From: Hysterangium stoloniferum
Lineage: Eukaryota; Basidiomycota; Agaricomycetes; Hysterangiales; Hysterangiaceae
Direction: 5' to 3'
Length of the DNA: 64,000 bases
NCBI GenBank assembly: GCA_015178975.1
Contig: WHVD01000138.1
Coordinates: 62,001 to 126,000, forward strand
Shown: positions 44,219 to 54,871 of the stretch, in pieces
Numbering within the stretch: the stretch's first letter is position 1
How the letters are laid out: every line of letters starts with the position of its first letter
Program-made: the position numbers and the translations under genes
Notes under the pieces: generated by a model
The model's database searches: none
The model's input: the letters and a program-made list of their open reading frames with translations, nothing else
What the model was told of the DNA's origin: nothing

Positions 44219-47000
44219 GTGCCCCCCAGTTCAAGGACTATGTCATACAAAATCCTGTAGCCTGCCAGGGACTCCACCCCACACTTCCTTGTTGGAACCT
44301 CTTAGTTGTAAGATTGCTTGTCCCCATTCCTCTTGTTATGAAGTGGCTCTATGACCTCACAGATTTTAAGGTTGTGCAAGTTGGGAGGCAACTGTTCTGC
44401 TTTGTGTACCATAGATACCCAACAACTATAAGCTTTCTATTGCATCCTAATGATGGCACATATCCTGTTGGCTGGGTCGAGAGCTAGTCACAAAAGAAGA
44501 CAGGGGAAGGGTTGTTGGGGAGTGTTGCCATCCATGGTTCTGTCATTGGGGTCTGTTTGAATGTCATTGGCTGGCAGTAACCCTTCAAGTATGTCAACCA
44601 AATTGGTGAGAGGGGTAGAAGTAGAGGTTTCTGGAGGGATGCAAGGGGAGGTCACTGATAATGTTCTGAATGGGGATAGTTTAATCCTGAGATGATTCCC
44701 TTCAGTCTTTCCACTTCTGTTGCATCATTGATAAGCAGGTAGAAGTTGTGCATGGTTTCATTTGGTGATGCTAGCCCTTTGTGTTGCTTACCCTGCCTTC
44801 AAGTAAGGGCTGCTGCAATGCTGGTAGCAACTGGCTTAGGACCTTTGTGATGGTGAACTGTGCTGGATGGTAGTTGATTGCTACTCACACCCAGATGCCA
44901 TTGCTAGTCATGCTTCCTATCATCAGGGTTTCCTCAATATCCATCTCATTTGGATTGGAGGAGTGGGAGTAAGGGGTAGCACAGTGGATGGAGAATGGTG
45001 CATGATAGTGTCACTCATTGGTCCTAGTTGGTGCAGCTCCATTGGATTTTCACAGGGGATAGCAGGTGTGGATAGTTGGGGGTCTGGAGAGCATTTGGGG
45101 GGGCATTCTGGTGGTGATGGAACATGCACTTATGGCTCAACCCAGTGGATCATTAAAGGAGGAAGGGGAGGGAGGATTGGAGTAGTGGCATTGGTCAAGG
45201 GAGTGACTGGGGCAAGGTGTGTAATGGTGAGGGTTCATGCAGAACTTCCAGCAGTGGGGGCAATTGGGGTTCTGTTCAGTCAGTACCCTCTCCATACTCT
45301 GGTTGATGGTTTAAGCTCCCTTCTTTGATTAGGGTCACTAGAGATGAAGTGGATTGGAGCTGGCAGTAGGGCCCCCTCATGTGAGTTCTCCCCTAAATAC
45401 TCTAGTTTGTATCAAGGGTTGATTGGGTTACTGTCTTCTGAGTCTGAAGAGGAGTTGGTAGGGCCAACTTGGTACCTTTTCTGCACTGTCCCTCATTGGA
45501 TGGTGACTTCCAAGGGTAACTCTTTTCTGTCTCCTTGAGTCAGCTTGATACTCTTGAGCTTGATTTGTCTGACCAGCTCCTAGTCATAGAACATGGTGCC
45601 ATCCTTCTCCTTTTGACCGTTAACTCCAACTGCATGTATGCATGGCATCCCACTATCACTCTCCTCCATTTCTGCAAAGTCCATCCCTTTCAGAAATAGT
45701 TGCAGTTGCAACATGGGCCTTTCAGATTCTTTCCTCCTTTCTTTGTGCTTTTGAGGGTATGCCCACTTGTGTTCCTCTTGCTTCACACTCCTGTAAAAAT
45801 TTCTCCCTCCTTTTTCTTTTGAGTTCCTTGTACTCACATTAACTTTGAACATTGCACTTTTCATTTTGGTGACACTTTTGAGCTTCTTCCTCGGTGAGGG
45901 GGCTGGGAAGGCTTGATTGAGAGGACCTTTCCAGGTAATTTCCACCAACCCCCAGGGCCTCAAGGAAGAATGCCAAGAGCCTGAGGGGGAAATCTCATGA
46001 TGGGGAGTGGTGGACTCAATGTTTTCAGTTTGAGGTGACCTTCGAGAACTGTAAGTAGCTCTCAAGGTGGCTTCCACTGACCCCCAAGATCTCAAGAAAG
46101 CTGAGGGTTGGAGAGGGAGGTCTCATGGTGGGAGGTTGTATGCTCAACTTTTTCAGTGTGAGATGGCCCATGAGAAGTGGAGGTGGTGTCTACTGGAGGT
46201 TTAGCAGTGGGTATTCATGGGATTCTCTCGAAGTTGGGGAATTTGGGTTTCACAACTGGTGGTTATGACATGCTGTGACTACTGTATGGATGATACATGG
46301 TGGTGGTAGTTGAGGGGCAAGAAGTGGTTAGGAATTTTTTAAGTGATTTTATGTTTTTTGTATCCTTAGGGATTGGAACAGTTACCAGCACAAGATGGTG
46401 AGGTACAATTCCCTTTTCTCTAGAAATGGTGGTAGTGGGAGTGACTAGCATGGTTCCATCTTCATTCTGTAAGACTATGCCCTCTACTATCCACTCTTTG
46501 TCCTCTAGATCCCCAGTAAAGAGAGGTATCAGCCTAAAGGATTTGAGTTCTATTGCACAATCCTCCAAGGCTCTTGCAACTCTTTCAGTGCACATCCTCT
46601 TGTCAGGTTTAGACATTAGATTGGTCAGTGTAACCAATTCATCTTCCAGAGAGATCCTGTTGACTGAGAAGGTCAAGGGGACTGGTTCTTTCAAAGAACT
46701 TGTGGAGATGAATCCTGTCCTCCCTGGAAGGATTAGTCTCAATCCTAGAGGCTGATATCATAGCATTCCTATTTCATAGTTGACATGAAAATCCTCTCCC
46801 AAAAGGATCGGCACAGTCATCACTCACACAACATAGGTCTCAGCATTGACCCATAATAGGGTTCCCTTATCGTCTTTACAATAGATAGGAATGCTAACAT
46901 ATCCTAATACTTTGGCACTCCCAGTGAGTTGTATCAATCATAGTTCAAGTCCCTGCTTCAGTTTAGGCTGATCCTTCAGTTCCCAATAGAATTCTTCTGA
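44219..47000 (-). pseudogene. Gag-protease element, region after the protease, fossil
   Basis: Minus frames at 46263-46742 (LILPGRTGFISTSSLKEPVP), 45580-46095 (Lys-rich, NFYRSVKQEEHKWAYPQKHK) and 44923-45129 (Pro-rich, PSPPECPPKCSPDPQLSTPA) probably belong to one former polyprotein. None shows a polymerase or integrase motif. Frames on the plus strand here look like shadows. Confidence 0.45.
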
Positions 47001-47195
47001 CATGAGGGATAAATCAGCTCTGGTATCCAGTCTGATCTTGGCAGGCTCTTCACTATCAGGGCTCCCTATTTTGCTGAATACATGCACTGCTGAGATGCCA
47101 ATGCTAGAGTACCCTTCAGGTGGTTCCCTCTTTCAGTATACAATAGAGGTATCCTCTTTCATTAGTTTACTAGCTTGGGGGTATTGTATCCTCAG
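47001..47195 (-). pseudogene. Retroviral-type aspartic protease remnant
   Basis: The minus strand near 47000-47050 reads AKIRLDTRADLSLMSEEFYW, which resembles the active-site strand of retroelement aspartic proteases. It sits after the zinc knuckle, as expected. Confidence 0.5.
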
Positions 47196-47201
47196 TTGCT
47201 T

Positions 47202-47425
47202 TGTAAGGGAGTGACACTCCCTACACTGCAATTTAGTAATATTTGATCCCATTGTTCACCATTTCCCATTGTTCCACTTCCCTTGTTCTCACTCCTATTG
47301 TTCTCATTCCCATTGTTCTCCACTTGTATATATTCTGTACATGTGGATTATAATACAGTAGTGGTTTTATTCCCCATCACTCATTCTAGTGTCTGTCTGC
47401 ACCTGCAGCAGATACCAGTCTTACA
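47202..47425. repeat. Solo LTR, family C, copy 2
   Basis: It begins TGTAAGGGAGTGACACTCCC and ends CTTACA, with GCTT (or GCTTT) on both sides. It matches 19829-20042 and interrupts the gag-protease element. Confidence 0.85.
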
Positions 47426-47446
47426 GCTTTCCTTCTTTTCTAAGAA

Positions 47447-50354
47447 CTAGCTGTGCATTCCAACAAAATTGTCGATCTGGAATGTTTGGTCATCTTCCTC
47501 CTCTGGGTCCAATTTGTCACTAATTATGAGGTCCGGGGGTAGCCCTGGGTTGAAGGGAAAGGTTTCTGCTCCTATGTTGTTTCTTGTGTCCTCTATTATG
47601 TATTGATTGTTAGTACAATTAAGTTGGTTGATAAATACTTCTTCATTGATGATTTCTTCAACCAACGGTGATGTTTTATTTGGGGGACTCTCAGGCCACA
47701 ACAGACCTTTGTGGTGCTGACAGTGTGCTTCTAAATGGTCTCCCCTTTTCATGAAATCCTCATTGGATATAGAAATATATACCTCCACATATTCATTTTT
47801 GTCATTTATTGTCTCCCCTTAGTTGCATCATTGCTTTCAGGGGAGGGATTATAAGCAGGAATAAAAATTGATTCACTCCCAGCATTATATACTTGCACCC
47901 CTACACTTAGTCCATAAACTGCTTCATATAATCTTTGTTCCTCTGCCTCATCTGAGGGATTCTGTCCAGAGCATTGATTCAGTGAAACACAATGAGCCAT
48001 TTTACCCGAGTGAGGACAGTCTATTTTTAAGTGTTCTGTGCTTCCACAGATCCAACACTCCTTGGGGGGTCTGGTGCTGCTCCTTTTGTCACTTCTTTCA
48101 AAGAAGAGTTTCCCATGTAGTTTCCCTTGCATTGGACTGGTTTTTTCTGTTCTAACATTCTTAATTGCACTTTTATTTTAACTTCACTGACAAGGACTTG
48201 ATGGGGATGAGCAGAGTTGGAGAAAAGTGAGGAAAGTCCCTGGGTCTCGAGTTCCAGTTCTTCTTTCTCAGCAATCATAATCCTAGGTCAGGAGGGATGG
48301 AATCTATCTCTATGTGTTTGGTTCCAAGCATTGATCAGAGCTTCCTGCAGGTTGTTGGCATGAGCTTGGAGGCTCATGATGTTGTTTATTGCTTGTCCTT
48401 GTATTAGGTATAGCCATTCCATAGATAGAGTAAGGATTAGCCTGCACATTTCCTCTTCTTGATCTTGGTAGAATCCATCTAGAAAATGATAGTGTTTGAC
48501 CCTCCTCTGAATGTACTGTATAGGGGTCTCTTGATTGTGACTAGGTTGATGGAATCTCATCTCTTCCCATTCTAGAGATAAGGATTCCCACCAGTGAATC
48601 CCTAATACACCTTCAACAATGCTCCAGAAAAAGGACCTGTGGGATCAACTGAACTCAGTGTGATGCTCATGGTCTAGGGTGCTCCACCAAACCTTTGCAT
48701 TCCCTTTGAGGCTTTGGGGGAGGGTGATCCCTAACAGCATAGTCATAGATTCGGAAATCTCAGACAAACTCATGATGTCCATAATATAATAAAAGGCCTT
48801 TGATTGCAATCCATCATATTTGGGGAGGTCTGACCATTTGATCTTAAGATTGTTGGTGTTCAGAATCAGTGGTTTGGTGCTCATGTCAGAAGCATGGATC
48901 TTAGGATTTCCACCTGCAGCTCTGGAGACTCATGGAGTCTTAGGAGTTCATCCTTCCTTTCCTCAATTACCTCTAGAGTCTGTATTGCTAGAGCTGTCAG
49001 ACAAACTGTCAGGTGGTCCACCCAAAGAAAGGAATGGGTTTGATTGAATGGGTGGGGGCTGCTGGGCACTGCTTGGGTATAGCGAACCTATTCCTGGTAC
49101 TCTCCCTGTAATCCCTTCAATGAAAGTAGTTGCAAATGACAAGCAGTTCCGATTGCTGGTAGTCCTTACAGGGGTATTGAGTGGGTTAATGACAGTGAAG
49201 TGGGATACTGCTTTGGGTCCAAACATGACTTGTTGACAGGGGGTTTCTGGCTCATTAAGCCCTTGCATTCTATCCACAATTCTTTGTTCAGAATTGTCTG
49301 TTTCTGGCCCACAAGAGAGTAGAGGATGAGGAAATTTAAGTGTGGGAGGGTTTGACCTTTCTTAAAACTGTTCTAGTATCTCTTCCTTCATGTCTTGAGG
49401 AAAAATCTCCAGGATGTATTCTCAATTAAGTGAGTGGAGAAAACTAGTGATGGGGGATCCTTGGAGGTCTCAGATGAAGGATTCTGACATGTGAGCTGGA
49501 GATGGGGGAACTTCCATATGGTCATCATACAAGTGGAGAATTTCCATGAATAACCTCTCTTGCTTGTCATGACAACAGATGAGCCTGTGGCATGAACTGT
49601 GATAGGCAAGTGAAAGGTTCAGAGAAGATTCACACAAGGCTCTTTCTAGCATCTGAGCATAGAGGTAGTGGTAGTTGACCTTAGGTACCAATCCACACTT
49701 ATTCTGGATCACATATAGGATTTGCAGGGTATCATCATGCATGGCCACTAGACTAATTACTTTTTCAAATAGTTCCTTCTTAATGCATTTGAAGCCCCTG
49801 ACTTCAGAGGTAACAGTCTCCTCAGACCATTCAGGAAGTCATTCTGAGAGTTGGTCAAGTGTCCCAGTTTGGGGAAACAATGAATCCATTGCCACTATGT
49901 TGGAAAATCAGCCTAGCCAGATGGACACCTCTTTTGACATATTGGTAATCCTCAGTGACAGAAGTGACTTCATCACCATTGATCTCTTTGGAATAGAATG
50001 AACTCCATTTGTATTTGTGGATTAGTGTAGTGAATTTGGTTCTTATAAGCTTTTTGTAAAATGACCTGTCACAGCAGAAATGAAAGAGCAGAGCTTTCAT
50101 CTGTTTCATGAAAGGTGTGATTTCCAAGACCACTCAGTGGTTTAAAATAAGGTCTGTGTTCAGTTGTTCTAACAGAATTGGACATGGGTTCTCAACCAAT
50201 ATCCATTCCTTGCATCATTAGAGAAGATTTTTGCAGTGACATTGCTGGGTAGTCCAATACTGGGGTGTTCCTTTGTAGTTCTGGTTGTGCCCACAGGTGT
50301 AGGAATTCGGGAGGCTCCCCCACCACCCAGGGTCATAACACAGTTATTGGTCAA
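47447..50354 (-). pseudogene. Gag-like polyprotein of the gag-protease element, fossil
   Basis: Minus frames in coding order: 50354-50169, 50133-49855, 49748-49470, 49277-48963 (SSAQQPPPIQSNPFLSLGGP), 48884-48645 (WSDLPKYDGLQSKAFYYIMD, KGNAKVWWSTL, a gag-like core), 48560-48288 (NQETPIQYIQRRVKHYHFLD), 48132-47806 with the CCHC knuckle CWICGSTEHLKIDC, and 47788-47447 (acidic). The middle resembles the retrotransposon gag fold seen in fungal elements. Several breaks. Confidence 0.65.
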
Positions 50355-50398
50355 TGTTTATTGCTCACAGGGAATGAGGGTCCAGCCCAGATCACCAT

Positions 50399-50708
50399 TG
50401 TGAAGAGTCAAGTAAATTACCACTCAATGTGCAAGCAAAATTCACTTATAACAGTGCAATGATAATATTGACTATTAGAATAGTAATAGCTAAATAATAT
50501 AATAGTCTGATAATCTAATGCAATAGAAGTAAGATTGACCCAGGTGCAATCAGAGAACTGTTTGTAGAGTTAAAGGTTTTGAGGGAAATGTCACTACTAT
50601 GAGAAAGGAATGGAATAGCTTCGAGAGATGTATTCTATTGCATGAAGTCTTAACTTTAGAGATGAGTTGAGTAGTAGCAAGCAAACTTCGACTGTTTCAG
50701 TGCAAAGG
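50399..50708 (-). repeat. 5' LTR of the gag-protease element, partial
   Basis: It matches the first 365 bp of 43526-44218 and ends where repeat M1 begins. The outer part is not found beyond M1. Confidence 0.8.
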
Positions 50709-51735
50709 AGGATAACCCAAAACTTTAAAAGTTATTTGTCCACTAAAGTATATATATTTATATTGTTTGTGGTAGAATTAATATTTAATCAAATTCAGTC
50801 TATCTGTTATGGAGTGCATGTGGAGCTTATCAGAGGGTTTCTGGAGAAACCCACAGGAAAGCCAGTAGGACTTGGCTTCAGCTTATAGGCTGCACCCTCG
50901 GAAGATTGTGTTGTCCAATTTCAGACAGGCAGATGGGAAACCCGGGGAGAGTCCCTGGGAGTAGTTGGTAGGTTGAGAGGTCAGGTGGTGATGGGTCAGA
51001 GGTTGAGTGATAGATACATACATAGGTCAGAGCCCGTGGGCTCCAACAAGGTAAATAGTGGTGTGTTCCAAAGAGAGGAATAGAGCAGAAAATGTAATGA
51101 GATTACTGGGGGGAATCTAAGCTGATTTTCTGACTGGATTGTATATACAACATCTGCCAGACTATATAGACTGTGGAATGTATGTATGTCATACCAAATC
51201 CAGTAATAATGAAATCCAAATTAGTAATCATGAAATGAGATAAGTAAACACCAAATTTGGTGTTAGGAATGGAATGGAGCAGAGCAGAGTCCAAAACGTG
51301 ACAGGTTGTTAGACCATAACAGGAATGGGGCAGGAGGGGAGTCTGAAATGTGACAGGTCATTTGACCATAATGGGAACAGGGCTCAGTTAGAGAGCTGAT
51401 GGTTTTTCTGAGTAGAGTCCAGTGACTGATGCGTGGGACAGGGTTGGGAATAGGCAGGGATGACATGTGCAGGGTCTGGGTGGGTATTCCAGTGACTGGT
51501 ACATGAGATAATGAAGGTCGGGCATGGACAGGTCTGACATCCAGGTTCTGGTAGGTATTCTGGTAAACTGATAACTGGTGCATAAAGGGTGTGGGTGTGT
51601 ATAGGGTACATGGTTCCTGGAGTCCAGTGAGTTTTCCGGTCGTAATACTATCAGATGACATTCTGGAGAATAAGGAAATATTAATATTTATCTTGTATCT
51701 GACAAAAGTTAGTCAAACAAACATACATACTCGAA
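50709..51735 (+). repeat. Dispersed repeat M1, copy 2, split by a solo LTR
   Basis: Positions 50709-50804 and 51653-51735 together match the reverse complement of 2453-2626. The insertion between them is the family A solo LTR. Confidence 0.7.
50805..51647 (-). repeat. Solo LTR, family A
   Basis: It begins TGTTATGGAG and ends GTCGTAATA (a changed GTAACA). The flanks are CTATC on both sides (50800-50804 and 51648-51652), a perfect 5-bp target duplication. It matches 20971-21721. Confidence 0.92.
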
Positions 51736-51870
51736 ACTGATGCTTTTGATCATGCCATAGCTTCAATATTTTCTACAAACCTAAACCTTAAACCCAAAAG
51801 TCACATGATTTGTTCATGTTCAAGTATATATACAAGGCCTTTTAGCATGCTTGTCCCCACAGTTCACCAT

Positions 51871-52225
51871 GAGCACTGTTCTCCCTACTATTCATGAACA
51901 CATCATTACTCTGCTCCTCTCTAATGTCTCTGGGCACTCTATTCATCACACCACTGGTGTTAGCATTGGAACTATTTCAAAAATACACTCTGAATACTGT
52001 CCTGAGTCACCCAAGTCCTTTAGTGGTCATCCAACTAAACTTACATCTGCCAATATCAGCTATGCTAAGCATCTCATTTGCAGGCAGAGAGCTGATAATG
52101 CAGTGCAAGTTACCAAGTCTCTTCAGGATGTCACAAATCAATCGCTCTCCTCCCAAACTGTTCATTGTGCTTTACACAAAGCTGGCCTAAGGCCTGTGGT
52201 CAAAAAGAAGTGCCCTTTTCTGTGA
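51871..52225 (+). pseudogene. Tc1-type transposase, N-terminal fragment
   Basis: The frame begins MSTVLPTIHEHIITLLLSNV and keeps the helix-turn-helix region (HHTTGVSIGTISKIHSEY) and the GRP-like linker (VHCALHKAGLRPVVKKKCPF). It stops just before the first catalytic block. It is a fourth Tc1 lineage, diverged from families A-C. No TIR was found, and the right side is cut by an LTR copy. Confidence 0.8.
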
Positions 52226-52279
52226 CAATCTCACAGGAGGGAGAGGCTATAGTGGGCAGAGAGACATCAGGAGGTACAC

Positions 52280-52722
52280 AAACACTTGGGATGTCCTTAA
52301 TTTCAGAGAGAAGGGATTTATACTGGAAGATTATGGATATTCAGAGTTCCAAAGAGTTCTGAATATTGAGCATACAGAAAGAAGGAAGGAATAAGAAACT
52401 AAGTCAATATCAGATCTAAGGTAAAGAACAAATTTGTGGAAACTAATATAAGTTCTTTCATTATTGTACTACAAACTAGGATCATAATAAGATGGATTAG
52501 GGTAAGTATTCCAAAACAAAAACACAACAAACAAATGAATGAATACTTGTTGACTGACAAGTTACCAAATGTGGAACAAGGATGAGGTTTGGAAGTATGG
52601 GAACTATAAATGTTCCATGGATAGAAGTCAGATTGGAAGTTGGGTTGGAAGTTGGGTTGGAAGGTTAAGGAACATTATGGATAATTACAGAAGATTGAAG
52701 TATCCAGGAATGGGTCATAACA
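52280..52722 (-). repeat. LTR family D, inverted copy
   Basis: It is the reverse complement of much of 53015-53600, for example GATATTCAGAGTTCC and TAAGAAACTAAGTC. Nearly every CpG of the other copy is TG or CA here. The end at 52722 (CATAACA) matches the family's start; the left limit is unclear. Confidence 0.75.
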
Positions 52723-52829
52723 ATAACACTAGATGAATAGAGAAGCTGATCAGAGTGTCACCAAACAATATAGTGTGGTTTGGCTCAGGAATTGCTGCTA
52801 GATTGTGTAATATTAGCATTGTTTTCCAG

Positions 52830-52897
52830 GGTCAGGTGGTGTAGTGGTACCCTTGCTATATATGCAGAAGCCCTGGGTTCAATTCCCAGTCTGGCCA
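52830..52897 (+). other. tRNA-like sequence (pseudo-tRNA or SINE head)
   Basis: A 7-bp acceptor stem can form (GGTCAGG with TCTGGCC). It has the A box TGGTGTAGTGG, a T arm with a perfect 5-bp stem (CTGGG/CCCAG) and loop TTCAATT, and B box GGTTCAATTCC. The anticodon stem pairs poorly and the loop lacks the U at position 33, and at 67 nt it is short. A working tRNA is unlikely. Confidence 0.5.
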
Positions 52898-53014
52898 TTC
52901 ATATTCTACACTTTAATTGCAGGGGTTGACTGTTGAGGCTTAAAAATCTTTCAAACTCTGACTGTGAGAGGTACCCCTTTATGGGAATGTAACTATCCTG
53001 TCAAATTATATTCC

Positions 53015-53600
53015 TGTTACGACCTGTTCCCAGATGTTTCAATATCCGACTTCCGGTCTCCCACTCCCGACTTCTGATCCCCAACTTCCGACTTTTGACC
53101 TCCGACTACGGAACATCATAGTTACCATATTATCCGCATTCTTCCCTTGTTCCGCATTTGGTAATTTGTCCGTTGACAAGTATTCACTCGTTTGTTTGTT
53201 ATATTCCTGTTACGGAATATTGCCTTCCTAATATGTCTTATTGTATTTCCGTTTTAAGAACACTTCCGTTTCCATCTTATTATGGTCTTAGTTTGTAGTA
53301 CAATAACGAGCAGACTTATATTAGTTTCCGCGAATTTGTACTTTACCTCAGATCTGATATCGACTTAGTTTCTTATTCCTTCTCCCGTCTTTCTGTACGC
53401 TCGATATTCGGAACTCTTCGGAACTCTGAATATCCGTAACTCCCATCATAAGTCTCACCTCCGAAATTAAGGACATTGAGCATTTGCGTAGAGGCGCAGC
53501 ACATAAGCTGAAGCCGACGTCCTGACCCTATCTAGTAGTTCCCGACTTCCCGGTGACTTCCCGATAGTTCCGGAATAAGTTCCCGACACGGCACTTAACA
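53015..53600 (+). repeat. Solo LTR, family D
   Basis: It is 586 bp, begins TGTTACGACC and ends GCACTTAACA, with perfect 5-bp flanks ATTCC (53010-53014 and 53601-53605). It is CpG-rich, unlike its inverted relative, so it is the younger copy. The shared LTR motif is at 53491-53522. Confidence 0.9.
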
Positions 53601-53605
53601 ATTCC

Positions 53606-54871
53606 CTACATTTTTTCCTTATTTTTTACTATTTTTTAAATTGTCTAATTTTCCAATTACATACATTTATATTAGTTTGAAGATCTATGTACAGCTGTGG
53701 ATACATAGACCTTATGACTGCTTACTTACTTTATAGTTATGTACACTAGTGGGCATAATGAAGAAGCAGACACTTTTTACCCCATAACCACAACTTGCCC
53801 AGACACCCCTTTTAGTGTCCTGCAAGTTGTGATTGGGGTATCATCTCAGCCATCTTGAATGGCTTTCAACTCAAACTTGCTACAACTGTCTGGCTTTGCA
53901 CTGCATAGTCGAAGCTCAAACTACCATCAGCTTCTACTCACATCTTGTGCTAGTCATATCATCCTCTATCCTCCTAACTCATTACTTCATTAACTCACAT
54001 TTAGAATCATACCATAAGGTTGATCCTATTCTCCCTTAGTCATCTTAGTTATCCTACAGCTGCTTAAGTTGACTAAATTTATTCTACTACGTATATTGTA
54101 CTTTGATAGTCAATATATTATCATGTCATACCTAGACAGTCAATATTCTTCATATATAGAGCAGTCAGAACTTCCACAACTCTTCACACTGACATTGAAT
54201 CTCACTGTGTGGGTGCCACACAATGCTGTGAGGGGTGTCACGAAAAGTGGACAATTGCCATGAATATACATTTTGAATGGTAATACTCAAAATACCATTT
54301 TACATGATATATGCTCTTAAAAAAGGGGATAATTCACAATTTTAAACATTAAAACCCAGTCTTAAAGTAAATTAGCAGAGTCCCAGTAGACAGATTGATA
54401 TATTATGAAGAATATATACAAATTACGTCTATTTTATGCTAGTTAAATGCGTATTTGAGGGAATTTTGAGGTGTTCACGCACTCGCGACACCCTGCGCGG
54501 CACTTTCCCATGGCCCCCGCTAATTTATAACTTCGCGTTTACTGTGACCAATAAATACTATATAGCATGATGGTGGGAGATTGTAGACTTTCCCTCAAAA
54601 ATTTGTCTAGCATTCAAGTGGGTGCAAATTTACCAACTTCAGGCTATAGCTATGTTCCTGGTATTTTATTCAGAGACGAGGCAATGTTGACGAAGGGAAA
54701 TTTTCGGGATTGTGATTGATATTGGAGGGTCATCAAACTGTGACCTTCGCCCGAGCCCTATCCAGTAAATAACCATTTAAGCAACGTTTTATACATCGTA
54801 TTAAATGATAGTGCCAACAGACATGTCTCTTCTGTAAGCAACTTAAAAACGGCCACTTTTGTGAGGCGATA
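53606..54871. other. No gene recognised; edge of the repeat region
   Basis: AT-rich up to about 54450, then more balanced. Nothing repeated elsewhere in the window was noticed. It should hold the 3' end of the dynamin-family transcript. Confidence 0.4.

Larger units (their letters stand above)
43526..50708 (-). mobile_element. LTR element with gag and protease but no visible RT, broken
   Basis: The repeats at 43526-44218 and 50399-50708 are direct copies of one another and bound about 6.2 kb. The left one begins TGTGAAGAG and ends CCTTCACA on the plus strand; the right one is incomplete on its outer side. Coding is on the minus strand: gag from about 50354, a CCHC knuckle near 48030, protease-like sequence near 47020, then 2.5 kb of lysine- and proline-rich frames. 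In element direction a GGGGGG-containing purine tract (44219-44230) precedes the left LTR. I found no YxDD, RNase H or integrase motif. It is a fossil with many breaks, carrying a family C solo LTR. Confidence 0.75.

Noticed and set aside
44191-45538. Plus-strand ORFs within the gag-protease element
   Set aside because: They lie against the coding direction of the element and overlap Pro-rich minus frames; no domain seen.
52830-52897. Functional tRNA gene
   Set aside because: The anticodon stem pairs badly and the conserved U33 is missing, although acceptor and T arms are good; kept only as a tRNA-like sequence.
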